From Tetradesmus obliquus (Eukaryota > Chlorophyta > Chlorophyceae > Sphaeropleales > Scenedesmaceae): DNA of 64,000 bases. The notes under the pieces are model-generated. The model saw only the letters and a list, made by a program, of their open reading frames with translations. It had not been told where the DNA came from and did not search any database. Location of the stretch: contig CP126192.1 of the NCBI GenBank assembly GCA_030272155.1, forward strand, positions 4,994,501 to 5,058,500, in the 5' to 3' direction. Numbering within the stretch: position 1 is the stretch's first letter; each line of letters opens with the position of its first letter. Of the stretch, positions 1-12,438 are shown piece after piece. A program made the position numbers and the translations under genes.

Positions 1-270
1 CTGCCTGGAAGAGTTTCAATGCAGAGAGGTGCTTTTAAGATTGCAGTGTTACATGCCAAGTAGCTGCATGTTCTTAGCAAACGATCCCAGATCAGCAACA
101 GCAGTGCTGCAAACTGTGCCAGCAAGCACACAATGCGACCGCCAGTTGCAGCATGTGTGGTGGCGCCACCAGGCTCTCTGCTGTCCAAAGCCAATTCCGC
201 CTTCCGAGCAGGTTCCACTGTGATGCTGCAAGGCATGCATTAAAAAGGTTGTGCCAGCTGCAGCGCGCAC

Positions 271-2501
271 CTGCTGTGCTGGTGTCTCTGGTGTGGCATC
301 CTCTGCATACGGTGGCAGCAGCACCAGCTGTAGCTGTACCGCCTTTGTAGTGCCATTCTCCATCTCCTGCATTTGCTGCATGTGCGTAGAGATGAGCGAT
401 GCCGGCACACAGACTGCCACACTCATCTTGGACAGCTGCAAGCAGCGCAAGACACAACAGGCAGCACAACCAGCATATGTTAAAAGCACAGCAGAGAGTT
501 GCTCAGTTACGCCGCACACAACAGAGCAACGATGGCCATTACTGCAGTGCCTGAGTTGCTGGCAATCACATTTCTGCCATCCATATGGTGCGACTCCCAA
601 ACTGCCCAGTGGAGAGTTTGTGACCCAACGGACAGCTGTAGCACAGCTACAGCATGGTCAGCTGTGCTACAGCATCTGTACAGCAGCTGCAGCTGCCAGA
701 TAGTTCGAATGCCTGCTTTACTGGCAAAGAAACGCGACTCACCGCTTTTGCATATGGCCCCACTGTTGACACCTGCACGGCACCTCCTGCTGCAGCTGCT
801 GCTGTTGCTAATGGTGGCAGCAGCCCAGCGACATTTGCAGGCGTCACACCACCAGCAGCAGCCGGAGAGAAGACCGAACCCAGCTGCTGGTTTGGTATGG
901 AAGCAGCAGCCCTGTACCGTAGCTGGGATGAGACACCGGCAGCAGCAGCAGCAGCAGCAGCACTGCTGGGCCTGCCCCTGCGTGTCTGATGACGAGGCAC
1001 CACCACACCATCCTGACCCTCATCCTCCAGGCTTTCTAAACCTTCCTCCCCTGAACCCTGCTCATCCTCATCCTCTGCTGTTTCACTGCTTGCCTTGTAA
1101 CTGTCGTCCACAGAGTCCGAGTATGCTGCTGCATCACGGTGGCTGTCATCATCATCGTCATTATCGTCGTCATCACCATCATCATGTGACCCCGACGCAG
1201 AGGCAGCAGCAGCAGCAGCAGCCCTGCCATGCTGCCTCTGCCGCGGGCGAAGCACCCTACGTTCAGAACCCTTTGACAAGGGTTCAGTGGCCTCGCTTCC
1301 ACCCCCTGCATCAGCATCAGCATCTGCCAGCCCGGTAAACCGCAAGTCATCAGCGTCATCACCTTCACCCTGCTGGTGCTGTTCACTGCCCAGCTGACCT
1401 GCCCAGTGCTCTCGCTCCTGCTGCTCTTTGTCTGCCCGGGTCTTGCGCCGGCTAGCCAGCATGGATGCAGATAGGTTAGATTTGGCAGCGGCCAGCTCAG
1501 GGGGCAGCTCTGGGGAGCACAGCAGCTGGATGTGGCAGGCGCCCAGCACGCGCACGCCTGCAGTGGCAGTACAGCAGGCAGGCAGCACAGCAGGTGTCCA
1601 CACTGTGAGGGGTGGTATGTGCAGAATATGTATATGTTTTCCTGTGGTTACGCTCACTGGTGTGCAGAGTGGCTGCCGAAGACGCCTGTCTTGCACAATG
1701 CACATCACAAGGTGGCATGTACATGGCATGTGCCAAGCCTTGATAGCAACTGGCTCTCCAGCGGAATGGTACCAAGTGACAGCAGCTAGCCTAGCGCTCT
1801 GAGAGACAGAGCCATTGGTTGCAATCAAAGTGCGATGCTGTGCTGAGCGCCACCCGTCAGATCACTGAGGCAGTGCCAGGCTGGCAGTTAGCAGCAACAG
1901 ACCTCAACCAGCAAGGCCGGGAGTTGCATGCCGTGCAGTGCATGCCACTGACCTCGGATGAACCACTCTTCCTGGCAGGGCCGGCTGCGCTTCAACGGAA
2001 GCCCTGCCATGGTGAACACAGAAGTGTCGTTCTTCCTGTCAACGTCCTTGCGCAGTGTGATGCCGTGCTTCAGGTTGATCACCTCCTGCGGCAGCGTGTC
2101 CGAGGTAATATCGGAGGCAAAGGCAGGCAGCAGCACCAGCTGCAGCTCGATGGACGTGCTGCCTTGTGCGCCTGCTGGGATGGCTGCGAGCGCTGGGAGG
2201 TGCGCGACCACCAGGGATGCTGGAATGCGGGCGCAGTTCGTGGGCGCCATGCGCTGCATCTGCGGCAGCAGCAGCAGCAGCAGCAGCAGCAGCGGGGATG
2301 TCACGAGCAGAGCAGCAGCAGCAGATCGGCCACCAACCAATCATTGTGTGTGAGTTGCAGCCACCAGCACGTGGCATTGCTGTGGATGTAGTTGTAGGCT
2401 TCCACCAGCCTGGTGCTGCTGAGTAGCAGCTGCTGTCCAGGTGTCAAGCTGCTCACCGCTTCCACCTTCGGCCCCAGAGTTAATCGCTCGATAGGATCCA
2501 T
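271..2501 (-). CDS. unrecognised acidic protein, 5' part; continues off left edge
   Basis: Four exons join in phase on the minus strand: 2457-2501 (ATG start, 15 codons), 1953-2259, 743-1557 and 271-375; the last ends in a GT donor, so the gene runs on to the left. I do not recognise the family. The product starts MDPIERLTLGPKVEA, has a globular stretch to about residue 160, then a long low-complexity part with an Asp/Glu-rich tract, a basic RRVLRPRQRQ patch and poly-Ala runs. The phrase LQLVLLP followed by an F/Y-A-x-D-x-T pattern occurs twice, once in exon 2 and once in exon 4, which suggests a repeated domain split by the acidic linker. The acidic and basic patches hint at a nuclear or chromatin protein, but that is only inference. 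The plus strand of the same DNA encodes His/Gln-rich shadow frames. An alternative start further upstream (open frame to about 2765) is possible. Confidence 0.5.
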
Positions 2502-3755
2502 AGGGTAATATGCCAGCCCTCGCGCAAGTGAACTGGTGAAAGCTGTGAGTGCTGCTAGATCGCTGCGTCCAAGGTCGGCATGGCTCGCGCAAGTTCTGGG
2601 CGGAATTGTGGCAGCAAGGCGGTACGCTTCCAGGAATTCAACGCAATACGCTACTAGTAGAAGCAAATCGTGCGCGGATAGCCGATGGGTGGTTATTCCG
2701 CCGTGCCCCCGACGCACCAACGGTGAACTCGTCACAGGAGGTGGGCGTTGACCAAGGCAGGTCACTTGAAGGCCGCTTGCGAGTACGGTAACCTGGCATG
2801 GTCAACGTGTTCGCCGCTTACTGAGTTGAACGTGTAATCTGTATAGGACGGCTGAAGCTGCAGCGCACAAGCCATGCTTGCATGTCGGGATTTGATCTGC
2901 GTACTGCGTTATCCAACGCAGGCCAGGCAGTGGCGTACTGCTCGCAAATCTCTCTTTGCGCGCAATATGCGGAGCACACACTTGACATTTAAAAAGTTTC
3001 AACGTGCACCAAACGTAGCTGGCGTGTGGTGCGGCTGGGTGCCAGGAATGTCTGAAGTCGCTGCAGCAAGCAGCACACCACGCTAGAGATATGAAAGCAT
3101 ATGTGCCTTAACACTTCCACGCCGCTGCTTGTGCACCCATGAAGAAGTCCTCAACGTTGCCTGTGGGTTCACCCCACACTAGACGCTCCCGGCCCGCTAA
3201 GTGCTTTGCCCGCGCACCTTCTTCAAGTCGGTGCGACACCATGTCATAAGGACTCTCTTGTTACACCCCGACACTGCACGACACACGTAAAGACACCTCT
3301 GACATGACTATGGCTGCTTCGCCACCCTGGGAGGAGCCGAGCACAGCAAGTAGTGTACAACGACTCAGCACGACGCGTCAGCACTTGACACACTGCTTCT
3401 TGGGAAACAGCTCAGCTCCAGACCTCTCCTCGCTGCTATACACGCATGTTTGGTGTGGCCAGGTGCTCACAGGCGGGCCTGCAGGGCAAGGCAGACAGAC
3501 AAAAGCAGCGGGTGAGTGGCGCTCGCAAGGCATTGATTTCGGAATCCAAGCTGCGGCATTGCAGTTCGTGAGCACTGCTGCTGCATTGGCATGCATCGGT
3601 ATGATGCATCTTCTACCAACTTCAAGCAGCTTAAGCAAGCAGGGTGAACACAGGTTTGGGCTGACCCAGCTCTACATTACCCTGTTGCAACATCCATAAA
3701 CAGTGACATCCAATGCTGCGAATGATGAGGCTACAGGTGACGTGTAATTGCTGTG
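2502..3755. other. intergenic, no gene seen
   Basis: This 1.25 kb separates the start of the left-edge gene from the stop codon of LHCA. Open frames here lack codon patterning, splice-phase partners or recognisable motifs. It should hold the promoter of the left-edge gene and the 3' untranslated region of LHCA. A TGTAA (minus strand) near 3259-3263 could be a distant LHCA poly(A) signal, which is weak evidence. Confidence 0.5.
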
Positions 3756-6700
3756 TCAGTGCATCAGCAACAGCAGCGCTGCTGCAAGCAATATGGCAAG
3801 CAGCCTCACCAGGTCGTTGCTGAGCACTGTGGTGCTCCATGGGTCAGCCAGGTGGTCAGCCAGGTTCTGCAGGGGGGTCTTGCCGGTGGTGAACCACTGC
3901 AAGGCAAGAGCAAGCATCGCACAGCAGAGTCAGCACAAGCACCTTGCATCAGGTGCATGACTGCTTCTGTTCCAAAGCCCTACAACAACAGACTGCTTTA
4001 CATGCTAAAAACATTGCAAAATCCATGTAACAGATCACAGCTACTAAAGATGGCAGCTGCTTGGCTCAGCAATTGAGAGAGGATAGTTACATGTGGGTCC
4101 TGGCACCATCTTGGAGCCACAACAGGTTGAACACAGGTCAGAGACCAGAAAAGGAGAGTGAGCACCGTAAAACACACTGCACTCTTGAGCACCAAATCTC
4201 TCATGTAATATCCAGAGATGTCTTACTGCGGTGCGCAACGGCACCCCACCTCACCGGCAGCTTGCTTAAGTGCAAACCACACCAACAGATAGCATGTTGT
4301 CGCAAATCAATGCATGCAAGCCGGCACCCAACCACCCGCTCTTCCCCCGCACCCTCCTACTTCCACACCCATAACACACTGCTGCTGCACACCCATGCAA
4401 CCTCAAAGCCCACCTGTGCCACGAAGCCGGCGAAGCCCAGCATGGCCAGCAAGCAAGGCAGGTTTTCCGTTGTCAGGCCCATCGCAGGCTGCATCAAACC
4501 CTAAAATCCCTCAGCCCCAAACCGAAACCTGCCGCACCTGTGCCACGAAGCCGGCGAAGCCCAGCATGGCCAGGCGTGCGTTCTTGATCTCCTTGAGCTT
4601 CAGCGTCTGCAGGCTGCCGCCCTTGGAGTAGCCCAGGGGGTCGAAGATGCCGCCGGGGTAGCCCACCTCGCCATCGGGCAGCTTGTTGTTGGTGAAGATG
4701 GGGTCCTGGTTCACGCTGCCAGGCTTGCGGATGTCCTGCAGCCTGCGGGGTGCGGTTTGATTGCAGCAAATAACAGCGAATAACACGGGTTGGTTGTTGG
4801 TATGCAGTACGTCAGAGGAGGAGACACAGGAGATATGCGGCAAGCGGCGAGACCAACTGAGTAGACACCGCTGCGACGCTGCTTGCTTCGCCTCTCGGCT
4901 CATGCTTTACTGTTGCCTGACACGTTTTTCAATGCAGATGCATCAGCACCAGATGCAGATGCCAGCAAGCCAACCCCAACGGCGGCCGCTGCTGCTGCTT
5001 AAGGCTGGTCCCTAGCCCAAAACAACCACCAGCTGCTTCGACTCCCCGCCCTGCTATGAAAGAAGCATCAGCTCTTCTGTTCTCTCCATTGCTCTCACCT
5101 GCGGAACTCCACGAAGGCGAACAGGAACATCATGGACGCGAACAGCGCGCTGGGGGGCGCAAAGTACTCGTACTTGCCGGCCTCGAACCAGGGCACCTGC
5201 GCGGCAGGCCCGCCCAGGCCCACGCTGTGGAACAGGTCGGGCACCAGGATGCCTGCTGCGCCCATCATGGCCCAGCGGCCGTTCTGCAGCTCAGCCTGCT
5301 GGTACCTGCAGGAAAATGGGAATGACGTCGCAAACGCAGCAGTGACGTGTCAGATGAGGCCGACAGGAGAGACGGTATGGAGTTGGGGATGGGATAGGTC
5401 GAACGTGAACTGTTTAGCAGCTGCAGAGGGAACAGCTTGCTGTCTGGGATGGCCAGCTGCGGTGGTGCATATCAGCATGCTGATGACAGCTGTTGCTGCT
5501 TGCGATGCACATCCATGCTGCTGCTGCTGAACACAGCTGTCCATCAGCTAGAAGCGTAAAGAAGCGCTGGTTGGTGATGTCATGGCAGCTAAACCATGCA
5601 CCGCCTGCACTGGTGAGCTGCATGCAAGTTGTGCAAGGATACTCTGCTGCCGCACCCACTGCTGCTGTGCCAGCTCAGGAACTCCTCCACTCGGCCCTGC
5701 TGCTTCTGTCATGCGGTCAATCTCCCGTCAAACTCTGGTCAAACATTGGTCAAACTCCGGTCAAACTCACCACTTGAGCTTTGCTGGGTCCTTGCCCAGG
5801 CCGAGTGGGTCAAAGCCGTGGTCTCCCACCAGGGTGCCGTCCAGGTGGTCGGGGAACTTGCTGCCAGGGAACCAGCTGGGGCGGTTGGCAGAAGCAGCCT
5901 GCACGGATGATTGCCAATATGTTAAAATAGATGCAGCTGCTGCGTAGTCGAGACTTCTGCTTGATCTACGCAGTGCACAGTGATGAGTCATGCTGGTGTC
6001 CTGAATGATGACGGTCAATCCTGCTGCTGATACATGCATCCGGCACAGCCGAGACTCCAAACAGCTGCTGCAAACAAACCAGGCATGCCACTCGCACAAG
6101 GCACTTGCTCCCAACACGAACACAAAAGTGATGTGTGTGATGCAAGGCACGGAGAGGCAGCAGCAAGAAGAGTGCTGCTGCTCGGCCGTGATGCGAGATG
6201 GCGGGAAAAAAGAGAGAGATCCCCACTGCCCCCAGACTGCAGCAAGCTGGATCTTCAAGGCACTATGATATACTGCACATCTGTTTCCTGCAGTGACGCT
6301 CCAGCAGCTGGTGCATGTCAGTCAGCTGGCTGATTGCTGCGGGTGGCGCTGACTGTGCACTGCCAAGCTGGTTACTGCCTGCAGCCCTGCGCAGTTGCTG
6401 CTAGTACCTGCTTGGCCTTCCAGTTGCCAATCCACTGCCTGGCAGATGCTACATTGTCTGCAACGGCCTGCGAATTATTAGAGGATGGAGTCAGATCTGC
6501 TCCTGCACCTGGCCTGCTGCAGCTGACACCCGGGGTGGTACAATCCGCCTGTCGCTGCTGCTGGCGCTCGTAATTCATCCCGTGCTCCCGAATAAGAAAG
6601 AGAGAAATAGGAACACGCAGAGTTACGGGGCACCACCGCACGCGCAGTGGTGTCACCAGGCACCGAGGGTCAACCCGAGCACCAACAGCTGACCAGAGCT

Positions 6701-6788
6701 AGTTTTCAGCTATACAACACACCTTCACGCTCACGGAGCGAGCGCGGGAGGCCACTGCGGGCCGCATTGCAGACTTCTGTGCCAGCAT
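3756..6788 (-). CDS. LHCA: photosystem I chlorophyll a/b-binding protein (LHCA)
   Basis: Six exons join in phase: 6723-6788, 6408-6467, 5771-5898, 5099-5305, 4538-4742 and 3756-3896, giving about 268 residues. Residues 1-30 are a basic, Ser/Ala-rich transit peptide. The mature part shows the WFPG and [11 protein letters not shown] signatures, then three membrane helices: helix B ([14 protein letters not shown], about 90-108), helix C (about 137-153) and helix A ([17 protein letters not shown], about 203-219). Both ExxxxR salt-bridge motifs of LHC proteins are present, as is the [23 protein letters not shown] stretch typical of LHCA. Residue 93 in helix B is Asn, where most LHCs have His as the Chl a603 ligand; in known LHCA proteins this Asn goes with red-shifted chlorophylls. 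The protein collects light for PSI in the thylakoid. The last exon reads on into a hydrophobic tail ([18 protein letters not shown]); a GTGAGG donor at 3809 means the true C-terminus could instead follow another intron. The last intron carries a copy of the end of exon 5. Confidence 0.93.
4411..4449 (-). repeat. 39-bp perfect copy of LHCA exon 5 end plus splice donor, inside next intron
   Basis: Positions 4411-4449 repeat 4535-4573 without a mismatch. The copied block is the last 36 bases of LHCA exon 5 (encoding [12 protein letters not shown]) plus the first GTG of the intron, so it carries a second complete-looking 5' splice site 124 bp downstream of the real one. Confidence 0.9.
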
Positions 6789-7950
6789 CTTTGCAGGTGT
6801 TTTTGGCTGCAGAACTGTCCTCCCAGACTGGATATGGCAGGAAGATTGAGTGGCAACACGCTCTTCAGCAGCGGGCACGGGGTAATCCTAGGATCGATTC
6901 AGGGCTGAGATCTCAGTGTTGTTTAGGGGTTCTAGCTGGCGGAAGCTCTGTATACGCCAGCTTCAGCCTTGCTTGAACACTGCAGCGCAGCAAAAGCCCG
7001 TTCAATGTGCTTTGTTTCATTTTGAGCCTGTTCTGTGCGTCTGTTGGCAAACCTCAAGATGTCGCACCATCTGGTTGTTCAAAAGTCGCCAGTGCACTGT
7101 GGTACCTGAGACAATGATTGAAGGAATTAATCAAAACAAATCTTTTTGTCTTCAATCTTCAATCTTGCATCCCACATGATCAGGGGTGGCAGTACTGTAC
7201 TTCAGGATTCAGTCATCAGAACTGGCTGCCTAACTAGCACAGAGCAATCCAGCCCCATATATACACAACATCGGCTTGCCGTGTATGTTTAAAGGGGTTC
7301 AGACGGACCTGCTGGTATCGGCATCGGTACCTGGCACATGGGCCGGGGCTGCAGCTGACGCTCTCACATGCATGTGCCAGCATGCATGCTCCTCAGGCCG
7401 TACAGCCTGCGCAGCTACGTCCAAGACACTTTTTCACCGCGCTGGATTGAACTGCGCTGCCATGTTGGCCATTTACAAAAGCATGCGCGATCGTGTCTTG
7501 TGCCAGTGTTGTTGGCGAACTCACAGTGGGGTTTGCGCTTCGTCTGCTACTTCCCTCACTCGGTGTCAGTCATGTCACTAATCGCTAAGGGACTATGATT
7601 GCTACACACGCCTGGAAGGTACATAAGTTGCAGCAGCTGTCGTTGGTGTCCTGTCAAGGTACAGCACCTTCAATTTAGGGACATGTTCTTGTAACCTGTG
7701 TGAAGCGTTGACTTGAAAACTTGCAACATTGTACCCACCGATGACGTCGACAGAGCACACCCCCATCAGCAGCAGCAGCTGCTGCTGCTGCCTGGTGCTG
7801 CTGCCTCAACAGCCAGCTAGCTGACCTGTTGGCAACCGCTACGTTGGTCTGAAACAAACGACACAATCAGCTTCGTATCAACCTTAAGAACAGCTGGACG
7901 ATGCCGTGGGCTGGCACTGCGGCAGTCCACTTCTTTTGGCAGTTTTGCAG
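6789..7950. other. intergenic between divergent LHCA and ion-channel genes
   Basis: The LHCA gene starts leftward at 6788 and the channel gene runs rightward, so both promoters probably lie here. The first recognisable channel exon starts at 7951 behind a pyrimidine-rich acceptor, so one or more short 5' exons of that gene should also be in this stretch; I could not identify them. A CTG-rich run lies at about 7768-7803. Confidence 0.5.
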
Positions 7951-8712
7951 TTACCATGTGCAGAGGGCGCAGCTGCTTGCCAGCTTCAGCCACCGCCTGC
8001 TGGTGCTGGCGTGTGTCAGCCTGGGCTGCGTGACAGCAGGAGCACTGCTGTACTATGTGGTGTCTGGTGAACCACTGGTGGCGTGCCTTTTCAAGAGCTA
8101 TGGGTAGGTGGAGCTCTGCTGCACAGTGGAGCAGTGCGAGCAGCAGTTGCTCTGTTATCATGATGCATGGTCCTTACTACAACTGGCACTGGTCATCGTA
8201 CGCATAATATTGGAGAATTTCACAAGCATGATCCATTTCCACCCGGCAGCCAAGGATGGTAAATATCTCTCAGCACAGCAAACACAAATGTTGCCCAACT
8301 TTGAGTCCTGCAAGCTCTGGAGTGCTTCTCCTGTAAGCACGTGTCTTCTAGACCACACCCAGCCCAGCCAGCTGCCACTGTTCCGCTGCCACCACCACCA
8401 CGGCCGCTGCTGCTGCTGCAGAGTTATGTTCCGTGCGCCGGGCTTTGTGGTGAGCCAGGAGCAGACGCTGGCTGCCACGCTGGTGCTCAACACCATGTTC
8501 ATCTTCAGCGTGTTTGTGTTTGCCACGCTCATCGGCCTCGTGGGAGACGAGGTCAAGCAGTCGGTGAGCAACGACAGGGCTGTGTGCCCTTGCAGGCCAG
8601 CAGCTGAAGCATGAGGACGAGGAGGACCTGCACAGATGTACCTTAGCAGCAGACACAGCAGTGAAACACAAAGAAATATGTAAAGATGGACAGTCAATAT
8701 GTAGAAATGTTC

Positions 8713-8755
<43 letters not shown>

Positions 8756-11218
8756 GGTCCCAGATCCAGGCCATGCGCAACGGCGACGTGCCGCTGCAGC
8801 TGCGCGGGCACACGCTGGTGCTCAACTGGAACAGCCTCACGCTGTCGCTGCTGCGGCAGCTGTACCACGCGCAGCACGACCCCAAGCACTGCCTGTACCA
8901 GCGGCCAGTGGTGGTGCTGGCGGGTGAGCACCAGGCGGCAGCGGCGGTTGCAAAACGATTGAGGATGGAGATGCTGGTGAACAAGAGCAGCTGCAGCAGC
9001 AGTAGCAGGCACTAGCGGCTGCGCTCAGAAGCAGGTCTTGATGAGCACCTTTGTATGCAACTGCATGTAGGAGCAGTGCTCACATGCATGACAGAGCACT
9101 GCAGGCTTGTTCACACGGCATGCGGCATGGAAGCAACAGCATCACAGCAGACTCTGAGCTTGCAGGACGCAACCCATCACCAGTCACTCCAACTTACACC
9201 ACTGCGTATTCCTGCCCTGCACGTTGCTGCTGTTGCTGCTGCTGCTGCTGGCGCCAGACCGGCCCAAGGCTGAGATGGATGCCGTTGTGCTCACCACCAT
9301 GAAAGGGCTCAAGTTTGAAGTCTTTTTGAGGTCAGGGCGGCCCAGCAGGCAGCCTGACCTGCAGCGAGTTGCTGCTGCAGCTGCGGGCACTGTGCTGCTG
9401 CTGCAGCCGGAGCCATGCAGCAGTGAGGCAGCTGCAGAGGCACTCAAAGCCACCACGCTTATCAGCTTGAGGGCCCTGCAGCTGACGCAGGCCCCCAGCA
9501 GCTTGTCATTTAACACGTTACTATCGCCGTTACATCTGGCAGGCGCAGCTTGGCAGCACTTCAGCAGCTGGTGCAGCAGCAGCAGCAACAGCAGCAGCAT
9601 GCTAGGCAGCAAGGAGCAAAGCAGCAGGATAGGCGGCAGTGCTGCAGCACCAGCAGCTGCTGGTGCTGCTGCAGCAGCAGCAGCGATGCGCGTGGTGGTG
9701 CAGGTGCCCCAGCTGCCGCGTGATGATGATCTGTTGGGTTTCCTGCACAGCACCACGGCCAGTGTGAGCAAGGTGCAGGGGGCACGCCTACTGAGCCAGC
9801 GCATGCTAGACAGGTAGGGGCATGCATGTGTTGGGTGTGATATATATACGGTATATGCCAAGGTGTTTGTAAACCCGGGTCTGGTAAGCAGCATACAGTT
9901 GTTCATAGTGCACAACAATTGCTGCAAAGTGTATCAGCAGCAGCAGCAAGGAAGCCACAGGCACCGTAGCACAGATATGTATGGCTGTCGCTGCACTGCT
10001 CACCCGGTGTGCACGCCATTCTGCTGCGTGCATGTGCCGTCAATGCGTTGTGTGTAGCAGCGTCTCCCCCCTGAGCGTCACTTGCACACCGCCGGATCCT
10101 GTTGTGCTACACCACTGTGTCCCTCTGTCATGGCCATAACTCCTGCCGCTGCCCTGCAGGCTTGTCGCGCAGACGGCAGTGCAGCCAGGCGTAGGCCAGG
10201 CCTTCCGCGAGATTGTGCGCGCCGGCGCAGATGCAGCGCAGCTCTGCTGGTGCGAGGTCCCTGCAGGCTGCCAGCTGGAGGGTGCCAGGTTCCGCACAGC
10301 GCGGCAGGCCTTTCCTCATGCTGTGGTGCTGGGCGTGCTGTCTGCTGCAGATGGCCAGCTCATATTGAATCCACCTGATGAGGCGCGGCTGGCTGCAGGA
10401 GACCGGCTGCTGGGCTTCACGCGGCAGGGTGCGCTGGCTGTCGGCTGGTTTGAAAAGTGTTACAAAATGTGTTACAAATAGCTGGTCAGGTTGTTGGGAC
10501 GGTTGGGTGGCGGTGGACGGCCCTGTGGTGTAGCTGGCAGGTAAGATTGTCTGCTGCTGTAGGCAAGGGTTGCCAGGGCACCTGCTGTCTTACTACTAGG
10601 TTCAATGAGAGCGCCAGCAGAGAAACCCTGTATGTTGCAACACAACATAATGCAGTAACCTTCTCACTTGGCAGGGTTGGCATGCACACTTACATCGTCT
10701 TGCTGCATGCGCTGCAATCCTTGGTTGCTGCCACTGCGTGCTTGCAGCCAAGATGCAGCCAGCAGCCTCCGGCAGCAGCAGCAGCAGCTGCGGTGGCGGC
10801 TGGCGCTGCCTGGGCCGCTCCCTCAGCAGGGCCAACAGCATGTCAAGCAACAAACTGCACGTGGTGCCCAGCAGCAACTCGGTCAGCACCCTGACAGGCC
10901 TCGAAACAGACAGCACGCCGCGATACTTGCGGCCGCGAGCGATCAAGGTTATAGTGCTGGGTTGGCCGGAGGCAGCAGTAGACAAGCTGCTGAACAGCTT
11001 GCAGGACACTGCTCCTGAGGGGAGTGTATTCACTGTGCTGCACAGCAGTCCACAGCCGCAGGGAGGCGCCGGCATGCATGCAGCAGCAAGGACTGCTCCG
11101 CCGAGTGAGGCAGCGTCAGCAGTTGCGAGTCCGAAGCGGGGTACACAGCAAAGTAGCCAGCAGCTGAATCAGCTGCTGCAACACCAGCAGCAGCTTGCAG
11201 GGCATGCAGAGGGGCCGG

Positions 11219-11251
<33 letters not shown>

Positions 11252-12438
11252 GCTTTTCAGTGCGGCACATACACGTGCCAGAGCCCTGCAGTGTAACTGC
11301 CCTAACTGCAGCTGGCATTGCAGATGCAGATGCTGTCATCATCGGTGGTGCTCTGGCTCCTGTGCATGGCCATCACACTTGCAGGATGGCAGGTGGTGGC
11401 TTAGTCTGCACGTGTGAATCTGATGCTATGGCTGTCGCTGCGCTGCTAGCAATACAGCAGGCACTGCAGCAGACAGCAGCGCAAGCGCCTGCAATGGCAG
11501 GCGCAACGGAGTGCAGCAGTAGCCCCCAGCAGCAGCAGCAGCAGCAGCAGCAGCCATTACCAATCAGCCCGCGCAGGAAGAAGGCAGGCCAGTTGCAGCC
11601 AAACAAAGGGAACAACAACATTAGCAGTTCAGCAGAGCACAGCAGCAGCAGGCGGCAGCACGACAGCAGCATACGGCTGCACGTGGTTGCTGTGCTGAGC
11701 AGCTACAGCGTGCGGCGAGCAGCGCAGGTGTTCCTGGGCAGCATGCTGGTGCGCAACTTCAGCTATGAGATCATGGTGCTTGATGAGTATGCAGGGGCCA
11801 TGCTGCTGCAGGTGAGCAGCAGCGAGTGACACACCAGAAAGTGTGCGGCTGTGTTGGGGCATTGGTGCAGGTCTGCTGCTTCTGCAGCATGTAGCTAGCA
11901 AGCGCTTTGCTACTGTGCTGGCCTCTGCAGTAGCGGAGCTGCTGGTAGTGTGTGTTTGCAGCCATTGTCCTTTGCATGCATAAACCAGCGCTGCACTGCC
12001 ACTGGCAGCATGCTGCCAAGCCCTCCTCACCTGACCCCAGCTGCCACACATTGCACACGGCAGCTGATGAGCCGAAAAGCAACTCATGGCTGCACTTGTT
12101 TTTTCAGTGCACTTTTGCTGTTGCGCTGCTTACGCACCACCCTGCAGGTGGCTCAGGACCCCGTGACCACGCTCGTCATGAGCCAGCTGCTGATGAAGGC
12201 CTCAGGCAAAGGGCTGCACATGTGGCCGCCTGCTGTTCTAGGCCTGCAGCCCGGCAGCAGTGTCAGCTTCAGCACGATATCAAAGGCAGCGCGGCGGCGC
12301 AGCAGCACGGCGCTGGGATACAGGCGAGCCAGCGGCAGCATGCTGCTTGCTCCGCTGACTGATGAGGTGTTTGTGCTAGATGAGGGGGACCGGCTGGTGG
12401 TGATTGCTGACAGCCAGGATCAGCTGCAGCGGCAGTGA
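7951..12438 (+). CDS. CASTOR/POLLUX-type RCK-domain ion channel
   Basis: Seven exons join in phase: 7951-8103, 8422-8563, 8764-8923, 9258-9813, 10160-10428, 10748-11811 and 12148-12438. The start lies in an unidentified upstream exon. Order of parts: a membrane segment (LLVLACVSLGCVTAGALLYYVV), a short pore region, a second membrane helix (LNTMFIFSVFVFATLIGLVGDE), then two RCK-like units. The first RCK reads GHTLVLNWNS...VVVLADRPKAEMD, followed by the family phrases QAFREIVRAGADAAQLCW and LILNPPDEARLAAGDRLLGF. The second begins KVIVLGWPEAAVDKLLNSL. CASTOR, POLLUX and DMI1 are cation channels of the nuclear envelope or plastid in plants. The plant filter (ADSGNHA or ADAGNHA) is not seen; the equivalent stretch reads about MFRAPGFVVSQEQ. 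Ser/Gln/Ala-rich insertions interrupt both RCK units (about 9550-9690, 11080-11260 and 11500-11690). Ion selectivity and location cannot be read from the sequence. Confidence 0.85.
8716..8754 (+). repeat. (CTG)13 run just before a 3' splice site
   Basis: Thirteen CTG units sit at the end of the channel gene's third recognisable exon-exon gap. They are separated from the acceptor (AG at 8762-8763) by only a few bases, so the run takes the place of a polypyrimidine tract. Confidence 0.85.

Noticed and set aside
499-1338. 279-codon plus-strand His/Gln/Pro-rich frame
   Set aside because: It mirrors the acidic exon of the left-edge gene on the minus strand, where three junctions agree in phase; the His runs are the reverse complement of the Asp-rich tract.
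7276-7581. upstream exon of the ion channel
   Set aside because: The open frame has no donor in a matching phase and no membrane segment or family motif.
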